From positions 124,001-188,000 of the forward strand of contig CAWKAP010000009.1 in assembly GCA_963847675.1 (NCBI GenBank): a DNA stretch of 64,000 nt, read 5' to 3'. Source of the DNA: JADJWR01 sp963847675. Lineage in GTDB: Bacteria; Pseudomonadota; Gammaproteobacteria; Burkholderiales; Burkholderiaceae_F. How positions within the stretch are numbered: position 1 is the first letter of the stretch; each line of letters begins with the position of its first letter. This document shows positions 1 to 12,477 of this stretch, piece by piece. The notes beneath the pieces were generated by a model. It was given only the letters and a program-made list of their open reading frames with translations. It was not told where the DNA came from and ran no database searches. A program made the position numbers and the translations under genes.

Positions 1-1223
1 GCGGCAGCTACGCGGGCGCCGACCTCGTCGTCGTCAACACCTGCGGCTTCATCGACGCTGCCGTGCAGGAGTCGCTCGACGCGATCGGCGAGGCGCTCGA
101 CGAGAACGGCCGGGTGATCGTCACCGGTTGCCTCGGCGCACGATCCGAGCGCGGCGAGAACCTGGTGGCCAAGGTCCATCCCAGGGTGCTGGCCGTCACC
201 GGACCGCATGCCGCCGACGAAGTCCTGGCGCACGTCCATGCACACCTGCCCAGGCCGCACGACCCGTTCACCGACCTCGTGCCGCCGGCAGGCATCAAGC
301 TGACGCCGAGGCATTACGCGTACCTGAAGATCGCCGAAGGCTGCAACCATCGCTGCACCTTCTGCATCATTCCGTCGATGCGCGGCGACCTCGTCAGCCG
401 GCCGATCGGCGAAGTGATGCGCGAGGCGGAAAACCTCGTCCGGCAGGGCGTGCGCGAGATTCTGGTCATTTCACAGGACACCAGCGCTTACGGCGTCGAC
501 GTCAGGTACAGACTCGATTTCGTCGGCGGTCGCGCGGTGAAGACGAGGATGAACGTGCTGGTGCAGGAGCTGGCCCGCCTCGGCGTGTGGGTGCGGCTGC
601 ACTACGTCTACCCGTACCCGCACGTCGACGAGATCGTGCCGCTGATGGCCGAGGGCAAGGTCCTGCCCTATCTCGACGTTCCTTTCCAGCACTCGCATCC
701 GCGCGTGCTCAAGGCGATGAAGCGACCGGCCTCCGGCGAGAGAAATCTCGAGCGGGTCCGTGCCTGGCGCTCGATCTGCCCGGACATCACGATCCGGTCG
801 ACGTTCATCGTCGGTTTTCCGGGAGAAAGCGAGGCCGAGTTCGAGCACCTGCTGCAGTTCCTGCGCGAAGCCGAGCTCGACCGGGTCGGCTGCTTTGCGT
901 ATTCGCCGGTGGCAGGCGCAGCGGCGAACGCCTTGCCCGGGCAGGTGCCCGACGAAGTCCGCGAGGAAAGACGTGCGCGCTTCATGCAGGTGCAGGAGCA
1001 GATCTCGGCGCAACGCCTGGCTCGCAAGGTCGGCAGCGTGCAGCGCGTCCTGGTCGACGAGGTCGGATCGAAGCTCGCGGTCGGGCGCAGCGCGGGAGAC
1101 GCGCCCGAGATCGACGGCGTCGTCCACGTCCGCACCGGCCGGCGCCGCATCGCAGTCGGCGATTTCGTCGACGTGAAGATCACGTCGGCCGGTCAGCACG
1201 ATCTGCACGGCACGCTCGCATGA
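1..1223 (+). CDS. rimO: Ribosomal protein S12 methylthiotransferase RimO (5' end missing)
   Basis: Radical-SAM enzyme that methylthiolates the conserved aspartate of ribosomal protein S12 (uS12) in the cytoplasm. The frame is already open at base 3, so the true start lies upstream of the window. The visible N-terminal piece holds the MTTase-domain cysteine in VNTCGF and a second one in TGCLGA. The radical-SAM 4Fe-4S motif CNHRCTFC is at nt 342-365. Further conserved blocks are LHYVYPYPHVD, RSTFIVGFPGE and a C-terminal TRAM domain with DAPEIDG. About 406 residues are visible against roughly 440 for the family, so only a short N-terminal piece is missing. The stop overlaps the next gene (ATGA), suggesting translational coupling. 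Identification is secure. Confidence 0.96.
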   Translation, partial: GSYAGADLVVVNTCGFIDAAVQESLDAIGEALDENGRVIVTGCLGARSERGENLVAKVHPRVLAVTGPHAADEVLAHVHAHLPRPHDPFTDLVPPAGIKLTPRHYAYLKIAEGCNHRCTFCIIPSMRGDLVSRPIGEVMREAENLVRQGVREILVISQDTSAYGVDVRYRLDFVGGRAVKTRMNVLVQELARLGVWVRLHYVYPYPHVDEIVPLMAEGKVLPYLDVPFQHSHPRVLKAMKRPASGERNLERVRAWRSICPDITIRSTFIVGFPGESEAEFEHLLQFLREAELDRVGCFAYSPVAGAAANALPGQVPDEVREERRARFMQVQEQISAQRLARKVGSVQRVLVDEVGSKLAVGRSAGDAPEIDGVVHVRTGRRRIAVGDFVDVKITSAGQHDLHGTLA

Positions 1224-1864
1224 CGACGAAGTACGTGCTGTACACGGCGCGCCGGTCGGGAGCCGCCAGCGTCGAGGTGATGCTCGGTGCGCTCGGTCTC
1301 GAGTTCGAACTGAAGGACGCGACCCCGTGGAGTGAACCGCCGGGCCCGTGTTTCGAGGAATTGCAGTCGGTCAATCCCCTCGGCCAGTTGCCGACGCTGG
1401 TCACGCCGGGCGGCGAGATCCTGACCGAAAGCGTGGCGGTGCTCTGGACCCTGCTCGAGCGCCACCCCAGCGAGTGGGTGCCGGCGCCTTCGACGTGGGA
1501 GCGCGCCGCCTGTCTGCGCTGGATGCAGTTCGCATCCTCCACTGCGTATGCCGCGGTGGGCGTGGCCGACTATCCGGCGCGCTGGACCACGTCGCGCTCG
1601 CCGGCTGCGCGTGCGGCGGTCGAGCGTGCGGCGGTCGCGCGCATGAAGCTCGCCTGGGACATCGTCGCGCGTGCCTTCCCGCAGAACACCGGTTTCATGC
1701 TGGGGAAGCGGCCATTCGTCTGCGACGTCTATCTCGCCAACCTGTCGCGGTGGTGGAAGATGCGTGACGACCTGCAAGCGGCTTACCCATCTTTTGCCGC
1801 GATGATGGACCGCGTCGATGCGCTGCCCGTCGTCGCTCCGGTATGGAGGCGTCATTGGTCATGA
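1220..1864 (+). CDS. Glutathione S-transferase family protein
   Basis: A 214-residue cytosolic GST-fold protein. The N-terminal thioredoxin-like part (about 1-80) has the NPLGQLPTLV block with the cis-proline and the downstream LTESVAVLWTL segment that contacts glutathione in this family. The C-terminal part is helical. The motif YTARRSGAASVEVML replaces the usual catalytic Tyr/Ser context, so the catalytic residue is not obvious and the substrate is unknown. The ATG overlaps the rimO stop by four bases and its own stop overlaps the next gene in the same way, so the three are probably co-transcribed. Confidence 0.82.
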   Translation: MTTKYVLYTARRSGAASVEVMLGALGLEFELKDATPWSEPPGPCFEELQSVNPLGQLPTLVTPGGEILTESVAVLWTLLERHPSEWVPAPSTWERAACLRWMQFASSTAYAAVGVADYPARWTTSRSPAARAAVERAAVARMKLAWDIVARAFPQNTGFMLGKRPFVCDVYLANLSRWWKMRDDLQAAYPSFAAMMDRVDALPVVAPVWRRHWS

Positions 1865-2469
1865 ACGGGCATCTTCGATGTGTTGCGGCGTCCGTGGCGT
1901 CGGTGTTGCTCGCGGCGGCTGCGCCGGCGGCGGCGCAGATGTCGGTCAGCTTCTACGGCGGGTACCTCGGGAGCAGCGGCGTCGACAACGTCGACAGCGA
2001 CACGCAGGCGGACATCAAGAGTTCGGCCTCGTTCATGCTCGCGCTCGGAACCGACCTTGACGCTTCGCGCGAACTGCAACTGCAGTTCAGCCAGCAGTCC
2101 ACCACGCTTTCGCCCGGCGGCGGAGCGGAGCCGTTCGACCTCACGGTTCGCTACCTCCATCTCGGCGGTACCGCATTCATCGACCGGCCCATCGGGCCGG
2201 GGCCGTATGCCGTCGGCGGACTGGGCGCGACGCAGTTCAGCCCGGGCACGTCGGGCTATGGCGCGGAGGTCAAGCCGTCGTTCAATGTCGGGTTCGGCTA
2301 CCACTGGCCGCTCAGCGAGCGCGTGGCGCTGCGCGCTGAACTCCGCGGCTTCTTCACCTTCGTCAACAGTTCGGGCGGATTCCTGTGCTCGGGTGGCTGT
2401 GTCGCGGTCCTCAAAAGCGACGTGTTCACGCAGTACGGGGCAACGGTCGGCCTGACGGCCCGCTTCTAG
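1861..2469 (+). CDS. Small outer-membrane beta-barrel protein, exported
   Basis: Predicted exported protein of 202 residues. The first 25 residues form a signal peptide with a hydrophobic alanine/valine core ending AAAQ. The mature part alternates short polar and aromatic stretches typical of beta strands and ends in ...GLTARF. A terminal phenylalanine is the usual BAM recognition residue of outer-membrane barrels. I chose ATG 1861, which overlaps the previous stop and has GGAGG about 12 bases upstream. An in-frame ATG at 1843 would add six residues ahead of the signal peptide. It resembles generic outer-membrane-beta-barrel proteins; no specific function can be assigned. Confidence 0.7.
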   Translation: MNGHLRCVAASVASVLLAAAAPAAAQMSVSFYGGYLGSSGVDNVDSDTQADIKSSASFMLALGTDLDASRELQLQFSQQSTTLSPGGGAEPFDLTVRYLHLGGTAFIDRPIGPGPYAVGGLGATQFSPGTSGYGAEVKPSFNVGFGYHWPLSERVALRAELRGFFTFVNSSGGFLCSGGCVAVLKSDVFTQYGATVGLTARF

Positions 2470-2613
2470 CGGAACGATCGGCCTGCAGGCGCAGCCTCTT
2501 GTCGAACTGCTGCGCGGCCACGGCCTTGGCGCGTCTCGATCCATGTCAAGCCGATCCCGCCTCGACATGCCAGAATGCCCGCCGCATCCGTAGACCATCC
2601 CGAGGAGATCCCC

Positions 2614-3795
2614 ATGCGTGAAGTCGTTGTCGTCAGCGCCGTACGCACTGCCATTGGCACCTTCGGCGGCAGCCTGAAGGACGTCCCGCCGATCCAACTC
2701 GGCGCCCTGGTCGTCAAGGAAGCGCTGGCCCGCGCCAAGGTCGACGGCGGCGAGGTCGACCACGTCGTCTTCGGCAACGTGATTCACACCGAGCCGCGGG
2801 ACATGTATCTGTCCCGCGTGGCGGCTCTCGACGGCGGCGTCAACGAAAAGGCGCCGTGCCTGACGCTGAACCGCCTGTGCGGCAGCGGCCTGCAGGCCAT
2901 CGTCTCGGCGGCGCAGACGATCATGCTCGGCGATGCCGACATTGCCATCGGCGCCGGCGCCGAGAGCATGTCTCGCGCGCCTTACGCGATTCCGGCGGCA
3001 CGCTGGGGCCAGCGCATGGGCGACGGCAAGGTGCTCGACATGATGGTCGCCGCGCTGCACGACCCGTTCCACAACATCCACATGGGCGTGACCGCCGAAA
3101 ACGTGGCTGCCAAGTGGGGCATCACGCGGCAGATGCAGGACGAACTGGCGGTCGAAAGCCATCGCCGTGCCGCCGCGGCAACCAAGGCCGGCTACTTCAA
3201 GACCCAGATCCTGCCGGTCACGATCAAGGGCAGGAAGGGCGACACGGTGTTCGACACCGACGAGCATTTCCGCGACGGTGCCACGCTCGACGACATGGCC
3301 AAGCTCAAGCCGGTGTTCGTCAAGGAGAACGGCACGGTGACGGCAGGTAACGCCTCGGGCATCAACGACGGCGCGGCAGCGGTCGTGCTGATGGCGCGTG
3401 AGGTCGCCGAGAAGCGCGGCGTCAAGCCGCTCGCACGGCTGGTCGGCTATGGACATGCCGGCGTCGATCCGAAATACATGGGCATCGGTCCGGTGCCGGC
3501 GACGCAGAACGTGATGAAAAGGACCGGCCTGTCGGTAGCGCAGATGGACGTCATCGAGGCCAATGAAGCCTTCGCGGCTCAGGCCTGCGCGGTGGCGAAG
3601 GACCTGGGCGCCGATCCGAAGAAGATCAATCCGAACGGCAGCGGAATCTCGCTCGGCCATCCGATCGGCGCCACCGGCGCGATCATCACGACCAAGGCGC
3701 TTTATGAACTGGAGCGGATCGGCGGCCGGTATGCGCTGGTGACGATGTGCATCGGCGGCGGGCAGGGCATCGCGGCGGTGTTCGAACGCGCGTGA
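2614..3795 (+). CDS. bktB: Beta-ketothiolase (acetyl-CoA C-acyltransferase), BktB-like
   Basis: Condenses or cleaves acyl-CoA units; BktB-type thiolases feed polyhydroxyalkanoate synthesis and beta-oxidation in the cytoplasm. The 393-residue protein has the nucleophilic cysteine in LNRLCGSG (Cys89), the active-site histidine in GHPIGATGA (His349) and the second catalytic cysteine in MCIGGGQG (Cys379). These are one residue off the numbering I recall for the Cupriavidus enzyme. The start at 2614 follows GAGGAG closely and gives the canonical MREVVVVSAVRT opening. The gene stands alone, with 144 bases to the preceding gene. Whether its preferred substrate is C4 or C5 ketoacyl-CoA cannot be read from sequence. 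Confidence 0.92.
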   Translation: MREVVVVSAVRTAIGTFGGSLKDVPPIQLGALVVKEALARAKVDGGEVDHVVFGNVIHTEPRDMYLSRVAALDGGVNEKAPCLTLNRLCGSGLQAIVSAAQTIMLGDADIAIGAGAESMSRAPYAIPAARWGQRMGDGKVLDMMVAALHDPFHNIHMGVTAENVAAKWGITRQMQDELAVESHRRAAAATKAGYFKTQILPVTIKGRKGDTVFDTDEHFRDGATLDDMAKLKPVFVKENGTVTAGNASGINDGAAAVVLMAREVAEKRGVKPLARLVGYGHAGVDPKYMGIGPVPATQNVMKRTGLSVAQMDVIEANEAFAAQACAVAKDLGADPKKINPNGSGISLGHPIGATGAIITTKALYELERIGGRYALVTMCIGGGQGIAAVFERA

Positions 3796-3849
3796 TGCCG
3801 CGCGGTGCCGAGCGCCGTACGGCCTGCGGCAAACGAACGGGTAACCAAA

Positions 3850-3871
3850 CCGACTGACTCCGGTCAGTCGG
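3850..3871. terminator. Hairpin between convergent bktB and serB
   Basis: Perfect 9-bp stem (CCGACTGAC / GTCAGTCGG) with a four-base loop. Read on the minus strand it is followed by TTTGGTTACC, so it can act as the serB terminator. The plus-strand side lacks a T-run, so termination for bktB would be weaker. The serB stop codon lies inside the stem. Confidence 0.6.
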
Positions 3872-4724
3872 GTGCAAACCACTCCAGCACCCCGGACAGC
3901 GGGGCGTAAGCCAATTCGTACGGGGATTCGTTCCGGACCACCGCTGTGGCGCGGTAGGCGACTGGGATCCCCGCGAGCTTCAGCATCTTCAGGTCGTTGG
4001 CGCCGTCGCCGATGACGATGCTGCGCGTGGTGGCGCAGCCGATCTCGGCGCACGCATCGCACAGCGCCTGCGCCTTGCCCTCCGCGTCGATGATCTCGCC
4101 GCCACCCGGACCGGTGACGCGGCCGGTGAGCCGCCCATCGGCGACGTCCAGTTGGTTCGCACGCGTGAAGTCGAGTCCGAGGCGCCGCTGGATCCTCTCG
4201 GCGAAGAACGTGAACCCCCCGGTGACCAGAAGCGTCTTCAGTCCGGCGGCCTTGCAGGCGCCGATCAGTTCCTCCGCGCCGGCGTTCAGGCGCAGCTTCT
4301 CGTCGTACACGCGCTGGAGCAGCGTGGCGTCGGCACCGGCAAGCATCGCCACGCGCCGGCGCAGGCTTTCCTTGTAGTCGGCGATCTCGCCGCGCATCGC
4401 GGCATCGGTGATTGCCGCCACCTCCTTGCCCCTGCCGGCGAAGGCGGCGACCTCGTCGAGGCTTTCGATGTTGATCAGCGTCGAGTCCATGTCGAGTGCG
4501 AGCAAGCGGAAATCCGCCAGCCTCAGTGCGGGCGCTACGAACGCCGCGTCGCACTTCCAGTAGGCGGCGAGCGCGGCGGCCGCCCTGCGCGTGTCGGAAT
4601 CGTCCTGGATCCCGACCAGGCGGGCACTGTTGAGGCGGCGCTGCACGCGCCGCGCCAGGCAGGCGACCCTGAAGGCGTCGACCGCGGCGGTCGACAACTC
4701 GGCAGATTGGATGACGAGGTCCAC
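3864..4724 (-). CDS. serB: Phosphoserine phosphatase SerB
   Basis: Final step of serine biosynthesis, phosphoserine to serine, in the cytoplasm. HAD-superfamily signature DMDST is at residues 78-82 (Asp78 the predicted nucleophile). The motif II region is LLVTGGFTFF, and motif IV is IGDGANDLKML. The protein is 286 residues against about 320 for E. coli SerB, with a shortened N-terminal regulatory region. The start used is a GTG at 4724 with no clear Shine-Dalgarno sequence, so the N-terminus is uncertain. It lies downstream of mfd on the same strand, 121 bases away. Confidence 0.93.
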   Translation of the reverse strand: MDLVIQSAELSTAAVDAFRVACLARRVQRRLNSARLVGIQDDSDTRRAAAALAAYWKCDAAFVAPALRLADFRLLALDMDSTLINIESLDEVAAFAGRGKEVAAITDAAMRGEIADYKESLRRRVAMLAGADATLLQRVYDEKLRLNAGAEELIGACKAAGLKTLLVTGGFTFFAERIQRRLGLDFTRANQLDVADGRLTGRVTGPGGGEIIDAEGKAQALCDACAEIGCATTRSIVIGDGANDLKMLKLAGIPVAYRATAVVRNESPYELAYAPLSGVLEWFAPD

Positions 4725-4845
4725 TTGGCGAGTCAGGAATGACCGCGGCTGCGCCGCCCGCGATGCGCGCTATCGCACGCGACGTTGACCGGCTTCGTGG
4801 GCGGCGCAGCGCCGTCGTTGCGGCGGAACGCCGCATCATTCGTCA

Positions 4846-8304
<3,459 letters not shown>

Positions 8305-8462
8305 GCGCTAGCGACTCATTCCGGCGATCAGCGGCCACCACAAAAGGACAACGCGGTGGACGGAATCCGCTCCGACCACCGCGCGCTGGTTATTATAGGA
8401 ACGCGGCTTCAGCTTGCCTTCGGGCTCCCTCAGTGATCCGCCGCACGACCGATCACGCAGAA

Positions 8463-9161
8463 GTGAACAAGGCTCCCAAGTACTTCGCATTGATACCGGC
8501 GGCCGGCGGCGGCACCCGTTTTGGCGGCGCCGTGCCGAAGCAGTATCAGCTGCTCGGCGCGCGCACCATGCTGGAGCACGCCGTCGAGGCGATGCTCGGC
8601 GACCAGCGTGTCGAGCGGGTGCTGATCGTGGTGGCGCCCAGCGACGGCCGCTGGGCGCGCATCGGCTTCGACCGCCGGGTCGCCGTGGCCACCGTCGGTG
8701 GCGAGACGCGTGCCGAAAGCGTGCGCAACGGGCTGAAGGTTCTGCCCGGGGCCAGCGACAGCGACTGGGTCCTGGTGCATGACGCCGCGCGGCCGTGCCT
8801 GACCCGCCAGGATCTCGTGCGCCTGCTCGATCGTGTCGGCTCCGATCCGATCGGCGGCCTGCTCGCGCTGCAGGTGACCGACACGGTCAAGCGCGGAGTC
8901 GATTTCCGCGTCGAGCAGACGCTGCGCCGCGACGAGACCTGGCTGGCGATGACGCCGCAGCTGTTTCGCGTCGGCACGCTGAAGCGCGCGCTCGATGCGC
9001 ATGCGAAGACCCACGAGATCACCGACGAATCGGCAGCGATGGAGCGCATGGGGCTGAAGCCGCTGCTGGTGGCCGCCTCGCCGACCAACATCAAAGTGAC
9101 GACACGCGGCGACTTCACGATCGCCGAGGCGATTCTCCGCTCGCAGGGCCGGGTCAAGTGA
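8463..9161 (+). CDS. ispD: 2-C-methyl-D-erythritol 4-phosphate cytidylyltransferase IspD
   Basis: Third step of the MEP isoprenoid pathway: couples CTP to methylerythritol phosphate. The 232-residue protein (E. coli 236) opens with the nucleotide-binding loop PAAGGGTRFGGAVPKQY. It contains VLVHDAARPCL and, near the C-terminus, the TDESAAMERMG and NIKVTT blocks. I use GTG 8463, which places the loop at the usual distance. Another in-frame GTG at 8433 would add ten residues, and neither has a good ribosome-binding site. The stop overlaps the ispF start (GTGA). Its product feeds the isoprenoid precursors used by the hpn genes at 18.5-21.5 kb. Confidence 0.95.
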   Translation: MNKAPKYFALIPAAGGGTRFGGAVPKQYQLLGARTMLEHAVEAMLGDQRVERVLIVVAPSDGRWARIGFDRRVAVATVGGETRAESVRNGLKVLPGASDSDWVLVHDAARPCLTRQDLVRLLDRVGSDPIGGLLALQVTDTVKRGVDFRVEQTLRRDETWLAMTPQLFRVGTLKRALDAHAKTHEITDESAAMERMGLKPLLVAASPTNIKVTTRGDFTIAEAILRSQGRVK

Positions 9162-9649
9162 TCCGCGTCGGCCTCGGCTACGACGTGCATGCCCTGGTGC
9201 CGGGACGGCGGCTGATGCTCGGCGCCGTGGAGATCGAATCGCCGCACGGCCTGCTCGGCCACTCGGATGCCGACGTCCTGCTGCACGCGATCACGGATGC
9301 GCTGCTCGGTGCCGCCGGCCTGGGCGACATCGGCCGCATGTTTCCGGACAGCGACGCGCGGCACAAGGACGCCGACAGCCTCGCCCTGCTGCGCATCGCC
9401 GCCGAGCGCGTGCGCTCGGCAGGCTGGGAGGTCGCGAACATCGATGCAGTGGTCATCGCTGCGCGGCCGAAGATCGCGCCGCACGTGCCGCTGATGCAGG
9501 AGCGGATCGCGGCGGCGCTCGGGGTGAGCGAAGCGGCGATCGGCATCAAGGGCAAGACCACCGAGCACCTCGGGTTTGCCGGGCGCGGTGAAGGTATCGC
9601 CGCCCAGGCGGTCGCGTTGCTCGTGAGGGAAGAAGTCGCTCGCACCTGA
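9158..9649 (+). CDS. ispF: 2-C-methyl-D-erythritol 2,4-cyclodiphosphate synthase IspF
   Basis: Fifth step of the MEP pathway, forming the cyclic diphosphate. The 163 residues cover the whole family length. The zinc-binding pair is visible as the GYDVHAL motif (Asp and His) plus the later LLGHSDADVLLHAITDALLG segment. The CMP-binding end has GIKGKTTEHLGFAGRGEG. The GTG start overlaps the ispD stop by four bases, so the two are translationally coupled as in many proteobacteria. Confidence 0.96.
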   Translation: MIRVGLGYDVHALVPGRRLMLGAVEIESPHGLLGHSDADVLLHAITDALLGAAGLGDIGRMFPDSDARHKDADSLALLRIAAERVRSAGWEVANIDAVVIAARPKIAPHVPLMQERIAAALGVSEAAIGIKGKTTEHLGFAGRGEGIAAQAVALLVREEVART

Positions 9650-9686
9650 CCGCAGTCGAGCTGCGGCAGCGGCCCCCGGCGCCCTT

Positions 9687-11030
9687 TTAGCCGGCGAGCG
9701 GCAGGCGCAGGGTTGCGCACAGTCCGCACGGCGCATTGGCGCTCAGGGCCAGGGTGCCGCCGTGCAGCCGCGCGACGCGCGCAACGATGGCCAGGCCGAG
9801 GCCGGCTCCGGCGACTCCGCTGCGAGCGCTCTCGCCGCGAACGAACGGCCGTGGCAGCTGGTCGATCCGTTCCGGGGCAACGCCGGGGCCGTGATCGGCA
9901 ACCTCGATGACCGCTTCCGCCCCTTTGCGGTGCAGCCGCATGGCCAGCTCGAGGCGACCGCTGTCGGGATCGCGTCCGTAGCGATCGGCGTTGGTCAGCA
10001 GGTTGGCCAGCGCGCGCGCCAGTTCGATCGCCAGGCCCTGAACGTGCACGCCTGCCTCGATGTTCCGTTCGATGCGGACCGATCCGTCACGGTCGAGCCG
10101 GCTGGCGGCGATCGCCTGCTCGACGAGTGCCGACAGGTCGACGTCGCTCTTCGGCGCCTGTGGTTCGCTGCGGGCGTAGTCGAGGAACTGGGCGACGATC
10201 TGGTCCATCTGTTCAAGGTCGGCGACCATGTTGGCGCGCACCTCCGCCGGCATGTCGCCGAGTTCGATCTCCAGCCGCAAGCGGGTCAGGGGCGTACGCA
10301 GGTCATGCGAGATGCCGGCCAGCAGCAGCGTCCGGTCTCGCTCTGCCTGCGCCAGGTCGGCGACCATGCGATTGAAGCTGGCGTTGACGGTTGCGATTTC
10401 GGTCGGCCCGCTTTGCGGCAGCGGATCGGGGGTCTGCCCGGCGCCCAGTTCACGCGCCGCCTGCGACAGGCGGGCGAGCGGCAGGTTGACCACCCGTGTG
10501 ATCGCCACGGCGCCGAGAAGCGAGGCGATCGCGGTGATCACCGCCCAGCCGATCCACTGCGTGCCGATGCTGCGCGCCAGCGGGTCACGCTCGATGACCA
10601 CCCAGTACTCGTCGGAATCGATGGCGAAGCTGACCCAGATGCCCGATACGCCGTTGACCTCGGCGGCGAGCCGCGTCCGCGGGCCGAGCGTGCTCATCAC
10701 CCGTTCGCTGGCGCGGCGTGCCACCGGTCGGTCGGAAAAGGGGCGCACCCGGTCCGACTGCTCGAGCGGAACGATACGGATGCCCTGGCTGTCGGCGAGT
10801 TCGGTGAGCAGCGCCGGACGAGCGAGCGGGTCCGAATACAGCAGGGCGCTGCGCGTGATGTTGACGATCGAGATCAGCTGCTCGGCGAGCTGCTGCGCGC
10901 GCGGCTCGCGCTCGAAGAGGCGGAAGCTCTGCACCCAGGCGGCTGAACTGGCGGCCAGCAGCAGCAGGATCAGCAGGAAGGTGCGCCAGAACAGGCCCGG
11001 CGGGGATAGGGACTTCACCTGCCGCGACAA
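9687..11030 (-). CDS. envZ: Osmosensory-type sensor histidine kinase, EnvZ-like
   Basis: Inner-membrane sensor kinase partner of the OmpR-like regulator immediately upstream. The 447 residues show TM1 at about 15-35, a periplasmic sensor loop, TM2 at about 159-178 and a HAMP linker. The dimerisation/phosphotransfer helix has AGISHDLRTPLTRLRLE (His242). The ATPase domain has N-box LANLLTNADRYG, G1 DHGPGV and G2 GAGLGLAIV. Only three bases separate it from the regulator gene. The sensed signal is not deducible from the loop. Assignment to the EnvZ branch rests on the OmpR partner and architecture. Confidence 0.88.
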   Translation of the reverse strand: MSRQVKSLSPPGLFWRTFLLILLLLAASSAAWVQSFRLFEREPRAQQLAEQLISIVNITRSALLYSDPLARPALLTELADSQGIRIVPLEQSDRVRPFSDRPVARRASERVMSTLGPRTRLAAEVNGVSGIWVSFAIDSDEYWVVIERDPLARSIGTQWIGWAVITAIASLLGAVAITRVVNLPLARLSQAARELGAGQTPDPLPQSGPTEIATVNASFNRMVADLAQAERDRTLLLAGISHDLRTPLTRLRLEIELGDMPAEVRANMVADLEQMDQIVAQFLDYARSEPQAPKSDVDLSALVEQAIAASRLDRDGSVRIERNIEAGVHVQGLAIELARALANLLTNADRYGRDPDSGRLELAMRLHRKGAEAVIEVADHGPGVAPERIDQLPRPFVRGESARSGVAGAGLGLAIVARVARLHGGTLALSANAPCGLCATLRLPLAG

Positions 11031-11033
11031 CCG

Positions 11034-11759
11034 TCAGTTCTGGCCGTCCGGAATGAACACGTAGCCCAGGCCCCAGACGGTCTGGATGAACTTCGGCTTC
11101 GAAGGATCCGGCTCGATCAGCTTGCGCAGCCGCGAGATCTGCACGTCGAGGCTGCGGTCGAAGGCCTCGTACTCGCGGCCGCGCGCCATTTCCATCAGCT
11201 TCTCGCGCGACAGCGGCACTCTCGGGTGGCGGGCGAAGGCCTTCATCACCGCGAACTCGCCGGTGGTGATCGCCACCGGCTCGCCATTGCGGGTCAGCTG
11301 CCGTGTCGACAGGTCGAGCACAAAGTCGCCGAAGCTGACCCTCTGCGGCTCCTGCGCCGGGGCCCCGGGCACCTCGTCGGGGCTGCGCCTGCGCAGCACG
11401 GCGTGGATGCGGGCCAGAAGTTCGCGCGGATTGAAAGGCTTGGGCAGGTAATCATCGGCGCCCATCTCGAGCCCGACGATGCGATCGACATCCTCGCCCT
11501 TCGCGGTCAGCATGATCACGGGTGTCGGATCGTTCGCGCCGCGCAGCCGCCGCAGGATCGAAAGCCCGTCCTCGCCGGGAAGCATCAGGTCGAGAATCAG
11601 CACGTCAAAGCGCTCGCGCTGCCACAGGCGGTTCATGGCCGCGCCGCTTTCGGCGGTCGACACGCCGAAGCCGTTCTCGGTCAGGTAGCGCCGCAGCAGC
11701 TCGCGGATGCGCGGGTCGTCGTCGACCACCATCAGTTTCGGCGGACCGGAACGGGTCAT
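11034..11759 (-). CDS. ompR: Response regulator, OmpR family
   Basis: DNA-binding regulator of 241 residues (E. coli OmpR 239). The receiver domain has the acidic pocket VVDDD at 11-15, the phosphoacceptor in LILDLMLPGEDG (Asp57), MLTAKGED and the KPF lysine. The C-terminal winged helix holds LTTGEFAVMKAF-like and RSLDVQISRLRKLIE blocks and ends with a VWGLGYVFIPDG stretch. It is first in the two-gene operon. A divergent 289-base spacer to the next gene should contain both promoters, but no consensus pair stands out there. Confidence 0.9.
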   Translation of the reverse strand: MTRSGPPKLMVVDDDPRIRELLRRYLTENGFGVSTAESGAAMNRLWQRERFDVLILDLMLPGEDGLSILRRLRGANDPTPVIMLTAKGEDVDRIVGLEMGADDYLPKPFNPRELLARIHAVLRRRSPDEVPGAPAQEPQRVSFGDFVLDLSTRQLTRNGEPVAITTGEFAVMKAFARHPRVPLSREKLMEMARGREYEAFDRSLDVQISRLRKLIEPDPSKPKFIQTVWGLGYVFIPDGQN

Positions 11760-12048
11760 CGGGTCACCTTAGTACAGCGGCCGCGGATTCTCGCCGGAAA
11801 CCGCATGCCGCGCTCACCCCTTCCGCACGGCGCGTGCGCCGTGGCGAACCGTCCTCTGCCCCCTTCGGTGCGCCCATCTGTCCCCTCGGCAATGCCGGTC
11901 GATGTTCATGTATCGCGATGCTACGAACCACCGCCGGGCCTGCCGCCGTGGTTCGCAAACTGTTACAGAATTTACCGCGGGGTAGGGCGATGATGTCGCC
12001 TGGCGCGAGCAATGCAGCCGATGGCTGCGGCTCGACCACATCCGACCC

Positions 12049-12477
12049 ATGAAGCGCATCGTTCCCGCCATCGCCTTGCTGATCGCCGTCGCTGCGGCGG
12101 GCGCACAGCCGCCTCCGCGCGAGCCGGTACCCGGCCCGAGCGCGCCGCCACGCAGCAGCCTCTGGCAATTGCTGACGCCCGAGCAGCGCGAGCAGCTGTG
12201 GCGCACGCTGACGCCGGAGCAGAAAGTCGATGTCTGGCGCGGCCTGGAGCCCAATGAGCGGCGCGCGATGCGCGAACGGCTTGCGCCGGGGGGGGCGGAC
12301 AGCGCCAACGGACCCTGGCCGCCGCGACAGCATGGTGGGCAGGGCGAAGGTGGCCAGCCGCGCATGATGATGACGCCGGAGCAGCGGTTGCAGATGCGCG
12401 AGCAGATCCGCGAAGCGCACCGGCTGCGGCGGGAAAGGCTCGAGGCCGAGCGCGAGCGGCGCATGCGCCGCGAATGA
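12049..12477 (+). CDS. Small exported protein with LTPEQ repeats
   Basis: A 142-residue protein of unknown function. Residues 1-19 are a signal peptide ending AAGAQ, then comes a proline-rich linker. Next are repeated units of the form LTPEQxExLWRxLTPEQKxDVWRxLEPNERRAMRERL, and later MTPEQRLQMREQIREAHRL. The tail is a very charged Arg/Glu helix. Similar LTPEQ-type repeats occur in poorly characterised periplasmic families such as DUF3106, but I cannot confirm membership. The mature protein looks helical and highly charged. The neighbours (OmpR/EnvZ upstream and divergent, tsaB downstream) give no functional hint. Confidence 0.6.
   Translation: MKRIVPAIALLIAVAAAGAQPPPREPVPGPSAPPRSSLWQLLTPEQREQLWRTLTPEQKVDVWRGLEPNERRAMRERLAPGGADSANGPWPPRQHGGQGEGGQPRMMMTPEQRLQMREQIREAHRLRRERLEAERERRMRRE

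Noticed and set aside
1852..4839. A 995-codon minus-strand frame spanning the porin, bktB and serB region
   Set aside because: It runs across three real genes in other frames and contains only low-complexity Arg/Ala/Pro sequence.
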